Shown here: one piece after another, positions 25,080 through 36,359 of the stretch | Numbering within the stretch: the first letter of the stretch is position 1 | Layout: each line of letters begins with the position of its first letter | Source: Torreya grandis | Lineage: Eukaryota; Streptophyta; Pinopsida; Cupressales; Taxaceae | Assembly: GCA_037957365.1 (NCBI GenBank) | Contig: JARHVA010002126.1 | Coordinates: 323,001-387,000, forward strand | Direction: 5' to 3' | DNA: 64,000 nt | The notes under the pieces: generated by a model | Database searches by the model: none | What the model was told of the DNA's origin: nothing | What the model saw: only the letters and a program-made list of their open reading frames with translations | Program-made: the position numbers and the translations under genes

Positions 25080-26170
25080 TTTCCATGGATGAGTGGGATA
25101 ACATGGTATTTTTAGGGTTAAGAGGAGTGTAACGATATTTTTGGTTTACCTATGATGTTAACTTGATGATATCTTTGATAGAGAGGTGGGATCACACCAC
25201 CAACACCTTCCATTTACCTACCAGAGAGTTGACAGTGACACAAGAGGATGTGTACAAGATTTTATGGTTGATACTACAAGGTGAGGAGATATTCTTATGT
25301 TCAAGAGAAGTTCATGATATTCACATGGCTACATTGTTTGGAGAACATGTCAATAAGGTGACCTATCATTTGGTGAGCTTTGCATATGAGCCATTGTACA
25401 CTACCGATGAGGAGAAACATCGATTGAGTATCCTAATGATGATAGGGATTATAGTATATACTCTATCATACATAAATGGGGGGAGATTTATTATTGCATT
25501 GATAGGTGTGCTAGCATAGATGGTTGAGAAGTGGGTTGTGTATGCATGAGGACCAATTTTTCTAGCATAGTTATACAAAGAGTTGTGGTGTTTAAGGCTG
25601 TAATGATGGTACATTTTGTGTGTTAGTAATTTACTCCTTTTTTGGGCATATGATCACATCATGGTGATATAGCCATTGGGGCTACCTACCATGATTGTAG
25701 CTAGTTTTACGGTTAGGTTTAGATGGTGGAGAGAGGTTATGGCCCAAACATGAGTAGATAACATAGTGTAGGACATTGATTATTATAGGCATATGATAGA
25801 TGGATTGATTCCTATAGATATTATTTGGAGGCCCTGCCTAACATAACCTACATTTAGAGGATAGGTATAGCATCTTATCGATTTATAGAGCACATTATGG
25901 GTCAGAGAGAGATGAGCCAGAGAGTTAAAGATGATACCCATGGCATTGGTCAGGAGATAGTTTGGCTTGTTATAGGACATGCCTCCTATCTTTCCTTAAT
26001 ATAGGATGGATGATATAAAATCACCCCTACCCTTTCCCCATGAGATAAATGGGCTAGATTTTGAAGAACTACTAGCATGCTTGGGTGTGGTAGATCCTAG
26101 ATGCACAATGGCTTATCTTGTATGGTAGATAGGTTTGTATCCCATGGTTCAAGTTAAAAGGCCACCACTA
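25080..26170 (+). pseudogene. Plant mobile domain (aminotransferase-like) pseudogene
   Basis: The open stretch 25163-25519 reads LIERWDHTTNTFHLPTRELT and continues with a TQEDVYKIL motif. This is the start of the plant mobile domain (MAIN/PMD), where ERW...tFHLp.GE.tvtLeDV is the signature. Further pieces continue in shifting frames to about 26170: LYKELW near 25570, LLFWAYDHI near 25640, and a LIPIDIIWRPC motif near 25805. PMD proteins occur as host genes and inside Mutator-like and gypsy elements. Here stops, mobile-element surroundings and lack of flanking host exons favour an element-borne, dead copy. No transposase or RT of the same element was recognised nearby. Confidence 0.7.
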
Positions 26171-26185
26171 GATTTATAAGGAGTG

Positions 26186-26186
<1 letters not shown>

Positions 26187-26260
<74 letters not shown>
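26187..26260 (+). repeat. (TG)23(AG)14 compound microsatellite
   Basis: Uninterrupted TG from 26187 to 26232, then AG to 26260. It lies just downstream of the plant mobile domain remnant. Confidence 0.98.
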
Positions 26261-26262
<2 letters not shown>

Positions 26263-26828
26263 ATATAGGTCTAGGATGTAGCAATACAGGCTCGAGATGT
26301 AGCACAAGCACAAGTGTTGGTCTTACAGGGGTAGGTTATGACATTATAGGGACATGTCAGGGAATTATAAGACTAGGTTACTACATTGACAATAGAGAGA
26401 GATAGCTTGAGAGCCGTAAGAGAGGCTACTCCTCCTCCTCCACCATAGGGACTAGTATAGGGTCCTACAATAGGTCTGATGGGTCCATCATAGATTTTAC
26501 CTCTAGCAAGGTATAACACTAATTTAGATGAGATTACATACTATGAGAGGGCCATCATGGAGTTTCCATAGATTTAGAGGTATTCTAATTTTAGAGAGCA
26601 AGAGAGATTAGTGATACGTGTCATGACTTCTAGCTCACATAGACATAGATAGGTAGAGAGTGGTGATGATACTGCTTCTTCATGACCATGACTATAGCAT
26701 TGAGTATTTTGAGTGTTAGATGTTGTTATTGATGTTATATAAACATTGTCTTGTGAGCCGAAGATGAGAGATATACTTTTTGAGAGAGAGATGATACTGA
26801 TATGATGCATTTATGAACATTCATATTC

Positions 26829-26830
<2 letters not shown>

Positions 26831-26868
<38 letters not shown>
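26831..26868 (+). repeat. (CA)19 microsatellite
   Basis: Uninterrupted CA repeats, 38 nt. Confidence 0.98.
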
Positions 26869-26870
<2 letters not shown>

Positions 26871-27638
26871 ATAATTTGTTATTTTGAGATGTGTTTATGT
26901 GATGGTGATGATGTTGAAGTTATTATAATTATGTGGATGTTTATGTTATGTTAGTTTTATGTTAATGTTGAGCATGTTAGTTGAGTTTAGACTAGCATTT
27001 TCCATATGTGTGATGATATATACATAGTTGATTGGTTAGCTTCGTCTTAGAATTTTTCCATAATATTTAATGGTGTATGCTTAAAATGAATGGGTTGGGT
27101 ATGTTATTTTATTTCAACATTTTTCCATATTTGTGATGGTGTATGCTTTAAATAAATTGCATAGGCTTGATAGTTTTCCTATTTAGAGAAACTATGGTTG
27201 CATGTTTGGTAGATTTCTCATGAGCAATGGTTTTTTAGTTTTAGTATGGTTTTGGGTAGTTATTTGAGTACCTTTTCTTGAGATGAATATGTGAGTGATA
27301 ATATTTGTTAAACACATAACTCTAAGAATCAAGAAAAATTGGTAGAAAGGTGAGAAGGTGATTGAATCTTGTCATGAGATGAGATCTTAGAAGAGAAATT
27401 GACATGTGATTGGAATGGGAAATAAAGAGGCACAATGCTCATGTATTGGTAAAGACCATAATCAAAACATAAATAGGCTCAGAAGTATGAGCCTCTTTCC
27501 TGCTTTACATTATTTGAAAATTTTGTTTATTAGAGAAGCATCATACTCACCTTGTGTTAAGTGAGTTCAAAGTCCCTTGATAGAGTATGAGGGGAAAAAG
27601 GTAAAAGGAATGAGATTGTTTGGCTAGCATAACATTAT
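26869..27638. other. AT-rich region with three degenerate 60-bp repeats
   Basis: Phrases like catttttccatatttgtgatg and gtatgcttaaaatgaa recur at about 26995, 27053 and 27117 (period about 60 bp). Otherwise nothing recognisable up to the solo LTR. Confidence 0.5.
27634..27638. repeat. Target site duplication ATTAT of solo LTR (left)
   Basis: ATTAT at 27634-27638 is repeated at 29575-29579 directly after the element. Confidence 0.85.
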
Positions 27639-29574
27639 TGTTGATGAAGGAAATTGCACCTGGGACAAGGAGGTCGAACTCCCTGTCTTCTCCTCGCAAC
27701 ATGGAAACTCCTCTCTCGCCTTTAGGATGGTGAAGCAGGAGAGGAGAGTCTCTAGTTAAGGGCTAGCTCCCTTTGATGTATCATTGTTTATTTTAGGCAG
27801 TGCAAAATATAGATATATAGATAAATTAGGGAGGAAAAGGGAGAAAGATACAGGAAAACAAATAACCTACTCTAAAGAGGTGATACACCAAAACCAGATG
27901 ACCTTCTCACACCCACTCTTGAATCAAACAAATACATACATACACTCAGACTTGGCAGAAAGACTAGGGTGCAAGAAATTGGTAGGGAGGTTCTTATGAA
28001 AACACAGGAATAGGGACTCACCAAGATGCTATGAAATACATACTATAAATGACTTCCTCTATTCTATACTTCTAAATAGAGCTCTCCTCCTGTCAGCTGT
28101 AGAAAATGGCACCTTGTGGATAGTTGGTGTGTTGGTGCTTGAACCTGTGAGAGCATTAGAAGATAATGACTAAACACAAATCAAACACTCATAACATACA
28201 TAGAGTATCCATCCAAGAAGAGGTAAAAATCTATCTTTATTTGATTCAGGGGAAAATTTCGGCAGGGCTGTGCCTTGTAAAATTTGTCAAAAGATCCTTA
28301 CAAAATGAACCAATTCACAACATATATCCAAAAAAGACAAAGAGACTCCTTTGGTGCTTTGCTTGCAAGTGGCCTATCACATCTTCCTTGGGAAGAAAAA
28401 AGAACACTATTGATGACATCAAAAATTCTATTGGGACCATGCTTTCTCCCTTGTCTCTTTTCTATTTTGTCTTATTTGCCTGTTCGGCCCTCAGGGGCAA
28501 ACTTTCAGCTGGTCGCTTCACTTTCTGGCTCTTTTTGGCAATATTTCTTCTTTGTTTTCTTTAACTTTTTGGCAATATCATTACAAATTGGCTAATTCAA
28601 ACTTGACATCCTCCTTGGATGTCCTCGTGCCTTGTTAGCTCCTTGCCGTTTGCTCTTTCGTGAGGGCACCCTTCCTTTTGCTAGTCGGGTCCATGCTGGC
28701 CTTCACTGTCTGCCAATTCCTTCTTCACAACCTACTCCTTCCATTTGTTAACTCCTCAACACCCTTCACCCCTCAAAATCTCCCTTTGGTTCTTTGGCTG
28801 AAAGTCCCTTGTTATCTACGTAGACTATTGACGAGCCTGCAGCTTTGGCTTTTGTCTCCTCATGGCCTGCTTATCTGCCTGCTAGTCGGCTTGCGTGGAC
28901 TGCCATGGTTTGCTTGGATGGCTGTCAGGCTTTGAAAGTCCTGTAGGCTTTGTTCAAGCTATTTCCCCATGGAAAAAAAGTCCATGAGAATGCTCCCAGG
29001 GTTGTTCATTTTATTTGCTACGGGTTTTTGTTCGTGGACAAAAAGTCTACAAAAAATGCCGCCGCATGCCTTATGTTTTTTTTTGGCTTTTATATTAAGC
29101 CATGGGATTTTGTACGTAGACATTTCTTATAGACAAAAAGTCGATGAAAATTCTGCCTATCCTTTTTGCTTTAGACTTAGCCATGCCCGAACTTGAACTG
29201 TGCCTGAATTCCTTCGAGACTTAACCAATTTTAGCAATTTTGAACAATTTCAAACCTTGAATGAAAAAGAACTCACCTGATCCTTTCCTTTGATGTTAAG
29301 CCATGGGATTTGGCCTTGAAATGTGCTCGTATTTTTGATTGACTTAAACTTCACCCAATTTCCTCTTTGAAGCACCTGCCTTATGCAAGGACGTGAATAT
29401 GAACTTGAACTAGGCCGAAACAATGAACTGCTGAACCAAAGTGCCAGGCCAATGACCAAAGTACTGAAATGAGCTGGAACAAGTCCATTGGATTGTATAA
29501 CCCATAAATGATTGTTTTTGAAAGCAAGGGGAGAAGGCTAATGATTTTGGCCTGCGAGCAAAAATTGGTCAACA
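27639..29574 (-). mobile_element. Solo LTR, 1.94 kb
   Basis: Termini are TGTTGATG at 27639 and GGTCAACA ending at 29574, giving the inverted TGTTGA...TCAACA ends typical of LTRs. Perfect 5-bp duplications flank it. I see no internal direct repeat and no coding domain, so this is best read as an LTR left by recombination between two LTRs. Base composition is richer in G and C than the surroundings. Three degenerate copies of a gacaaaaagtc-containing phrase lie at 28971, 29034 and 29130. Orientation is uncertain; minus is a weak guess. Open frames inside (for example 28166-28564) match nothing I know. Confidence 0.75.
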
Positions 29575-30150
29575 ATTATTAGTGGGGATGGTATGCCCCT
29601 TCTATGGGTGATTTGAGAGCTACTATAGGCAAGTCCATGACTTAAAGTTTTTTTTTTGTTGTGTAAGTTGATCAATGCGAGAAGCCTACAATGGGATTTT
29701 ATTTGTGTTGAGGTCATATGAAGCTAATCAATATGAGAAGCTTCTAAGTCATTATTTCTCTTGATAACAAATCTTGGCTTAGTCATCCTTCAAGGGAGTG
29801 GTCTAAGTTTTTATTTTTTTATTTTTAATATTTATCTTTCAAGGGAACAGTCTATTTATAGTATCAAGGAGAAGTTGCATAGCTATCCTTCAAGGGAGCA
29901 GTCTACATTGAGAATCATGACCTAAGAGATTATAACTTATCTATGTATCCCACTTTTTCTTTTAGTCATAGATAGGACTATAGAGGCTTAGAGGTTTTCC
30001 ACTTTGAGGGTAAAACCATAATACTTCATAGGTTAACTAAGTGTGTAGGAATAAGGGTTAACAGGAAGGGAGATGAATGTAATAGGGTTGTTCAAGGGAT
30101 GAGCTCAAGTTAAACATGAAGTGAAGTATCACTTGATTAACAAAATAATG
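29575..30150. other. Unassigned sequence between solo LTR and gypsy B
   Basis: No gene. This is probably the 3' untranslated part of gypsy B, which runs on the minus strand. It contains three repeats of a TCCTTCAAGGGAG phrase, listed separately. Confidence 0.4.
29783..29907 (+). repeat. Three TCCTTCAAGGGAG repeats, about 50-bp period
   Basis: Copies at 29785, 29834 and 29885 read YATCYTTCAAGGGARYRGTCTA in consensus. The first copy is flanked by the inverted pair cttag/ctaag. They lie downstream of the gypsy B integrase in element orientation, so they may belong to its 3' untranslated region. Confidence 0.6.
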
Positions 30151-30269
30151 GTCATAGGTGAAAAGCATTTAAAGGCTCAGGTTCTGGCCTTCCTTTGAGA
30201 GAAGACAAGCGATAAGTTCCTGAGCCATACTTGTAAGTTATGATGTAGGGTTCAAGATAATTAGGAGCA

Positions 30270-31400
30270 AACTTACCCTATTTTATTTTCTCTATGTTCC
30301 TCACATGTTAATTTACCTTTAAGATGAGATCTCTAATATTGAAATCTCACTCCTTGAGATTTTTTTTGTAAGTGAATTTGATATGCTCTTGATAGATTTA
30401 GAGGTGGTTAAGAGCTATAAGATGAAATTCATCATGAAACTCAAGTTGAGCCAAATGTTCTTGGTGAAAGTCATCATTTGTATGTCCTATAGAGAAATCT
30501 GAAGAGAAGGAATCTAGACCTCAAGAGGCAAAATAGCTTCTATCCTATAGACCAAGGAAAAAGGCATAGCACCTATAGGGGTTTGAATGCTAGTACGGTA
30601 AGCCCATAAAGCAAAGGGAATGTGCATGTGCCAATCCTTACTAGTATCATTGACTAACTTCATGAGGATTTTTGTTAGGATTTTGTTAGAAGCTTCTGCC
30701 TATCTATTTGCTTGTGGATAATACAGTGATGAGAAGCTTAATTTGATTCCAAAGGTGTCACAAAGATATTGCATAGTCTTGTTTTTGAAAGATTTACCAT
30801 TGTCTATTATAATTTTATAGGGGACACCAAAATGACAAATGATGTGATAGTTGATAAATTCAATAATTTTTTCAACCTTAATGGAGACAAGAAGAATGGC
30901 CTTGACCCACTTGGTGAAGTATTTAGTAGCAGTAATGATGGAACAATGATAGAGAGATGAATGAGGGTTAATCTCACTAATTAGATCTAAACCCCATTGG
31001 GAGAAGGGCCATAAATCTTTAACAACTTTTAAGGTATGGCTTGGAATGTGAAGGAGGTTAGAATGTTGTTGACATTTGACACAATGTAGAATGTAATCAC
31101 TACAGTCTTGATGGAGTGTTGGCCAATGGTAGCCAAGTTGAAGGATACATTTGGTAATTGTGTTACCATTGAAATGTCCACCACAAATCCCATCATGGAC
31201 TTCCTTAATGGTGAAGGGGATCTCAATACTAGTGAGGCATCTAAGGAGGAGACCATCAAAACCTTGCTTGTAGAGAAGTCCCCCTAGCATAGTATAATGA
31301 GTGACACATTTCATGAAGGCACGTCTCCCATTATTAGAGAGGTTGGGAGGGGTAATAGAAAAGGAGAGGTAATCCATGAGTTGCTTATACCATAATTCAT
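30270..31400 (-). pseudogene. Gypsy B integrase remnant
   Basis: From 31377 downward: an H2C2 zinc-binding region (HDGICGGHFNG, then CVKCQQH), then the core with D in WGLDLI, D in IIDNGKSF and E in AEASNKI just past a stop after YYPQAN (about 30705). The C-terminal part follows with SKDWHMHIPFALWAYRTSI and a PLEV-type motif (to about 30550), then decays through stops to about 30270. Catalytic residues appear kept, but stops make it dead. The domain length fits plant gypsy integrases. Confidence 0.85.
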
Positions 31401-31439
31401 GTGGGTTGTGTGTTATATTTCCTATAAAAAGGATGTTAG

Positions 31440-32330
31440 TTGATACATAGTAGGGAAAGTTAAGTGATGTACAGTGACATAGATTTTCAAGGAAGAGGGT
31501 GAAGAGGGTATGTGTGAAGAAAGTGAAGCCATTGTGTCAAAAAACTTGTTTGTAGATTGAGGAATAGTTTATAAGAAGTAGGAGTCAAATGATTCCAATA
31601 GTGTATCTAAATGATGTTTATATCATTACAAAATTCCATTTTTACATAGGTAAGAACCATTAACTTGATTAACCACTAACTGAGAGTCACTAAAAATGGT
31701 TATTGATTTGATAACCAAGAAAATAGCCATTTGAAGTCCTAAGATCAAAGCTTCATATTCATCCATATTGTTAGTACATTCAAAATCTACTTTAAATGGC
31801 AAAGGCATAGGCTCACCATCAAGAGGAATGAGGATGACCCCCACACCCCCATCATGTTGACATTTAGACCCATCAAAGAACATCATCATTTGATAGAAGA
31901 TGTCATCGATGGAGATTATTATGATGGATTCATTAGGGAATTCAAGGTTTGAAGGTTGGTTTTTAGGTAAAGGGGTGGTAGCTAACTGGTTAGTGATCAC
32001 TTGTCCCTTGATAGATTTTTGTTGAATAATTTCCAAGTCAAATTCAGCAAGGAGCATGAGCCACCAAGCTACATGTTGGTTGTGATATGGCTTAGAATGC
32101 ATGTATTTGAGGGGATCACTATGGGTGACAATATAGGTTTTGTGATTTAAGAGGTAATGACAGAGCTTGAAAGATGCAAAGACCAATGTGAGACAAATAT
32201 TTTTGGTATTGATATATCGAGTTTCATAATCAATAAGTGTGTGGCTTATGTAGTAAATTGCTTGTTCTCGATGGTGATCCTCCCAATGTACAATCATAGC
32301 ACCCAGAGAATGGTCTATTATAGAGAAGTA
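31440..32330 (-). pseudogene. Gypsy B dual RNase H region
   Basis: The stretch 32297-31626 is open. The first RNase H (AIYYISHTLIDYETRY, then LALVFA-type and HSDPLKYMHSKP motifs) is followed by a linker ending PLPKNQPS. Then comes a second, archaeal-type RNase H with D in FFDGS, E in DEYEALILGLQ and D in FSDSQLVVNQV. Two consecutive RNase H domains are characteristic of Tat-lineage Ty3/gypsy elements. The C-terminal piece (LLESFDSYFL near 31570) continues through stops towards integrase. Confidence 0.85.
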
Positions 32331-32479
32331 AAGGTAGAAAGGTTAGTTTTCCTTAGGTAGATTAATAAATTATGGGGAAAGAAGATACCATTTGAGTGTG
32401 TCAAAGGCTTCCTATCAATCTACATTCCAATGGAAGGAGACATCTTTTTGAGGAGATGGTGAAAAGATTGGAAATGATC

Positions 32480-33440
32480 TGACAACTAGGAAGTGAAGTG
32501 GAAAATTGACTGAATCTTACCTTGCAAGCTGTAGAGTTGTTTGATATTAGTAGGTGGAGGCATGTCTAGTATTGCTTGAACTTTAGCAAGGTTGACTATA
32601 ATACCATGAATAAAAATGATAAAGCATAAGAGCTTACCAGAAATGACACCAAAGATGCATATATTTAGGTTTAGTTGAATGTTATATTGAAGGAGATGAA
32701 TGAATATGATTTTGAGAATCGTCATGTGATTTTGATGAAGTTTATACTTTTTGAGTAAGTCATCCATGTAGTCTTCTATAATTTTGTGTATGATATCATG
32801 GAAGATGTAAGTTATGGCACATTGGTAGGTGGCACCAACATTCTTCAGACCAAAGGGCATGACCTGATAATAGAAAGTTCCCCATGGGGTAATTAAATTT
32901 TTTTTGTGTTGATCTTCAGGAGAAACCAAGATTTGATTGTAACCTGAGAATGCATTCATTAGTGATAGCATCTCATGGTTGTTTGTTAGATCAAAAAGTT
33001 AGTCAATACTTGGCAAAGGGAAGTCATCCTTTGGAAAAGCAAGATTTAGGTCACGATAGTATAGATGTGGATTCCCCCTATCACTTTTGTGATATAAATA
33101 CTATTGTAAACCCATTGTAGATAGTTGATGGGTTGGATAAAGTTAACATAAAGGAGGCATTGGAGCTCTTCTTTGACAAGGAGAGAAATACGAGGATGCA
33201 TTTTATGAAGCTTTTGCTTAATAGGTTTAGCATCTAGATTGGTGACAATGTTGTGTGTGATGATAGAGGGGTTAATACAAGGCATGTCATTATAAGACCA
33301 AGCAAAGGCTTTTCTATGGTCATTAAGAAATGTGGCATAATTTTCTTGCTTAGAGGAGTTTAAAGATAGGCCAATTTTAAGTATGTGGGGGTTATCGTGA
33401 GAGGGAAAATTGATGGCAATGGTTAATTTATTTAACATAT
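32480..33440 (-). pseudogene. Gypsy B reverse transcriptase remnant
   Basis: Two open pieces. From 33438 to 33046 is the N-terminal RT part: AFAWSYNDMPCINPSI, KMHPRISLLVKEELQ, then FIQPINYLQWVYN. From 32971 to 32486 are the palm motifs: LSLMNAFSGYNQI, PFGLKNVGATYQ, catalytic YMDDL near 32762 (in place of the usual YVDDL or YADDL), then a thumb-like region and MPPPTNIKQL. About 70 bases between them contain a frameshift. Met at the second position of the catalytic box is tolerated in other RTs; whether it is original or decay cannot be told. Confidence 0.85.
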
Positions 33441-34090
33441 CTTGTGTTTTGGATGGGAGTGATCATTAGATATAGGAATCATCTACACCCATGTATGTGA
33501 GAATAACATCATCATCTTGACATTGGATAGTGTTGATAGTGGGAGAATCTTCATCAATCATTTTAAAATGAATGAGAGGAAGGGACCTTGTTTCCTTACC
33601 TCGGTGATAGGTGAGGGGGTCTAAATGGATGGAATTTATTAAAAAAAATTAGGAGGTATAGATACCTTTGATTCAGTAGGTGATGGTGGAGGAGAGGATG
33701 GAGAAGGAGAGATTATATCTTTGATAATTGGTATATGAGAAGCTTTGGCAAGTTTAGTTGGTTCGTCAAAACCCACTCTATGCCATTTTTTAGCATTTTG
33801 AATGGTTTTATTGGTGGGATATTTAATGGGATTATGAACTCCCTACTTGTAATGACCTAAACCAATCCTTTCCAGGCACACTTATAAAGATAGGTGTGAG
33901 AAAAGCTAGGCTTACCTAGGAAAGAGAAGTCACAAGTAAATGGTTGTGGTGAAGAGGATGGATTTCTGACAACGTGAGCTTGATCAATTCCCCCATATGT
34001 GAAATTAGTTTGAAGGTTAGGGGGACCATATGAGATGACCATCCTAATACGGGGATCATAATTGGGGTGCATATGAATCTTTCCATACTC
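33441..34090 (-). pseudogene. Gypsy B spacer between protease and RT
   Basis: The open stretch 34072-33857 and following sequence encode a proline-rich spacer. A short glycine-containing motif, GLGHYK followed after a stop by GVHNPIKYPTNKT (about 33785-33855), resembles the G-patch-like segment found upstream of RT in several plant gypsy polyproteins. The homology ends at about 34090 where the hairpin begins. Confidence 0.55.
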
Positions 34091-34093
34091 TTA

Positions 34094-34225
34094 TTAGTGG
34101 TGCTAGATAAGCTTCCACCTTCACATGGTTGACACTATCAATAAAGAATTATATGTTCAAGACTATATAATTCTGTACTAATAGTGCAAACCATGTGAAG
34201 GTGGAAGCTTATCTAGCACCACTAA
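34094..34225. repeat. 132-nt near-perfect hairpin (foldback or MITE-like)
   Basis: Arms at 34094-34138 and 34181-34225 are reverse complements at about 43 of 45 positions. The spacer contains a further inner stem, agaattata (34145-34153) with tataattct (34166-34174), so nearly the whole segment folds on itself. No clear target duplication was found outside the arms. It lies exactly between the truncated end of gypsy B and the 3' region of the broken gene. It could be a small foldback transposon or a young hairpin RNA locus. Confidence 0.85.
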
Positions 34226-34345
34226 CCTACAAAAAATTATTAGTAAGTAATTAAAAATAAAATTTATATGTACTACCTAGAAAATAAAAAAACATTTGTA
34301 AAACTAATTACATCTACATTTGAAAATTCAACATATCTCCATATT

Positions 34346-35482
34346 TCAATCCAACGAACCACTAGGATCTACTCTAACCTTGATAGTATCAAGAATAGCT
34401 TCATGGTTTAACTCCTAAACTTTCTATAGTTTTCTATTTAATGGCCTCCCATGATATTTTTGTAATTGAATATTCATTAAAAGAATCAACTTTAAATAGT
34501 GGAGTACCTTCTTGTGTGTTTCAAACTCTTCAAACAACCATTGATTTGAATTTTTTTATAATATATCATCAAAACCAAGTTCCAGTGACTACAACTGACC
34601 TAGTGGGATCGTCAATGTTTTCTCTATCTATAATTGGGGAAGTTAGTTTTTTCTTTCTCTCTACACACTGACACAAGTAATAATCAGTGCATTCTTCATT
34701 ATCCTCATCTACAATAACTATAAAAACATGCCATGTATCACAAAAAATCATTTTTAGTGACAATATGAATATATATTTAATGAGAATAAATTACACATAA
34801 TGAAAAATATTCTACTTGGCTGCACTAGATCGGATACATGGTCAAAGTCATCTGATGATGTCATATTTTTAAGTTGAAATAATATTGAAACCTAATATGT
34901 GTTGATTGCAATTAGAGGTTTGGAACTCCAATTATCCACCCACTCTTGTGACTCACACTTATTCCAAACAGATACCACACATGTAGAATAAAAACATGCC
35001 AAGTGTCTCATATGAATAGTCCAAGAACTTACATTTGAGATATGAAATGAGTGGAGGTTTCTTGAACCCATTAGATTAATATAATCCTCATACTTTACCA
35101 AGTGTTCTTCATCCATTAACCAAAAATGTCTACAAACAATAGAATTTGGTTGAGCACTATGACACATGTTTATATTATACCATTCAACCATAGTTTTTGC
35201 ATCTGTCAAATGAACACTCTATTCAAATTTCAACTCTTCCCTTGCAATATCTCTTTTTACACATTCTCTAACACTATCATACTCCCCTTTTCATTGGCCA
35301 GCCTTGGTGAAACTCCAAATGTGTTCTACATTAGTGGTAACATGCATCTTGCTCAACTAATAAAACATCTGTGCATTTTTGAATTGTGATGTACAATTGT
35401 CTGACGAAATGTAATGTTGATTGAAAGTAATGTTCCTCTGACTTAACTATTCATATAACTTATGAAAACAACCTTTCACATA
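34346..35482 (-). pseudogene. C-terminal segment of broken SDG/QFKN-family gene
   Basis: Minus-strand reading from 35482: KGCFHKLYE, then SSDNCTSQFKNAQMFY (family pattern SDGc..QFKN), WSFTKAGQ followed by KGEYDSVRECVKRDI (family GHGKGexDGxgacVKR), then a conserved tail (open 35209-34892). A further piece at 34763-34569 (DEDNEECTDYYLCQC and VVVTGTW) and a shifted stretch, EAILDTIKVRVDPSGSLD, end at a stop at 34346-34348. I know this motif set from uncharacterised multi-copy proteins of lower plants, gymnosperms and other eukaryotes. The product is unnamed; a nuclease-fold transposase is an inference. Several stops and a -1 shift near 34390 make it dead. See the segments at 41427-41534 and 45747-47640. 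Confidence 0.6.
35480..35482. repeat. Target duplication ATA of inverted-repeat element 1 (left)
   Basis: ATA before the element is matched by ATA at 41427-41429 after it. Joining the flanks with one ATA restores the frame of the broken gene (CLEY to VKGC), which supports these borders. Confidence 0.75.
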
Positions 35483-36359
35483 GGGTAAGTGCACAAAATT
35501 AAGGGACAAAAAGTGGCCTACCCGTGGACATGATTTTTTTGAAATTTTAGAACCTTGAAATTTTGTAGATAATTTGAAAAGATGGTGTAAAAACATGAAA
35601 AATAACATTTTGAGTCTAGTTTCCAAAACACTATTTTTTTACAAAAATGGTTAAGTATAACTAGGTCAAACATCTAAAATTTGAAGAGGAACTCAATTTT
35701 TTTTCAAAAAACATAGTAGATAGATGGTCATGACATGCACCATTTTTTTAGTAGCATTAAATATTATTTGAAACCCTTTGGGGAAAATTTAGATAAAAGA
35801 TTGTATCACATCACCTATAGTTATTTGTATTTTTTCAATGAATAATTTTTTTTATGAATTTTTAAAATAAATAGATCCTACTAACTAACAAAGAAATGGA
35901 TAGTCATCCATAAGTTAAACCTAACTACCTCAAAATAAAATGAAAAACATTTTTTTAAAAATGTGTGGAGAATTAAGCATACTACATCACTATATAATTT
36001 GTTTTTCACTTGGATCAACGAAACACAAATTACATGAACATGTATGGGCATGCATGTTTGCATCATGTAGTGGCCTAAAAAAGGCATAGTTAGAAATAAA
36101 TATAGTTTAAAACCTTAAATTAGTCCAAAAAATATAAGAGTCATATTTTTGGAAAGAGGAAAGCATTCTCTTTATGACAGTATCAAGTTTTTGAATTTTC
36201 ACGTGGAAATTCTTAGTGTATTTAGCAATCAAATTTAAAATTTGTTGTTTATTTTCATACCTTTCAAAACTCGATTGTACATTGATAGTCCAAGCCTTTG
36301 GCTAAGGAATTCAAGACATTCCCAAGACAAAAGGTGTGGGAATTGAATTCAAATTCAAA

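Larger units (their letters stand above)
30150..34090 (-). mobile_element. Gypsy B, truncated Ty3/gypsy (Tat-like)
   Basis: Minus-strand element reading from 34090 down: gag-protease spacer, RT, RNase H, a second RNase H-like domain, and integrase. RT before integrase marks Ty3/gypsy, and the extra RNase H is a known hallmark of the Tat lineage. The gag and most of the protease are missing; sequence stops at about 34090, next to a 132-nt hairpin. No LTRs could be assigned. It resembles gypsy A in RT and RNase H. Confidence 0.85.

Noticed and set aside
26190..26405. Open frame of Cys-Val then Glu-Arg residues
   Set aside because: Produced by the TG/AG microsatellite.
28166..28935. Hydrophobic open frames as membrane protein genes
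   Set aside because: They lie inside the solo LTR, overlap each other in different frames and match no family I know.
34569..34763. Separate small gene on the minus strand
   Set aside because: Its motifs (DYYLCQC, VVVTGTW) fit the C-terminal domain of the broken SDG/QFKN gene, so it was merged into that feature.
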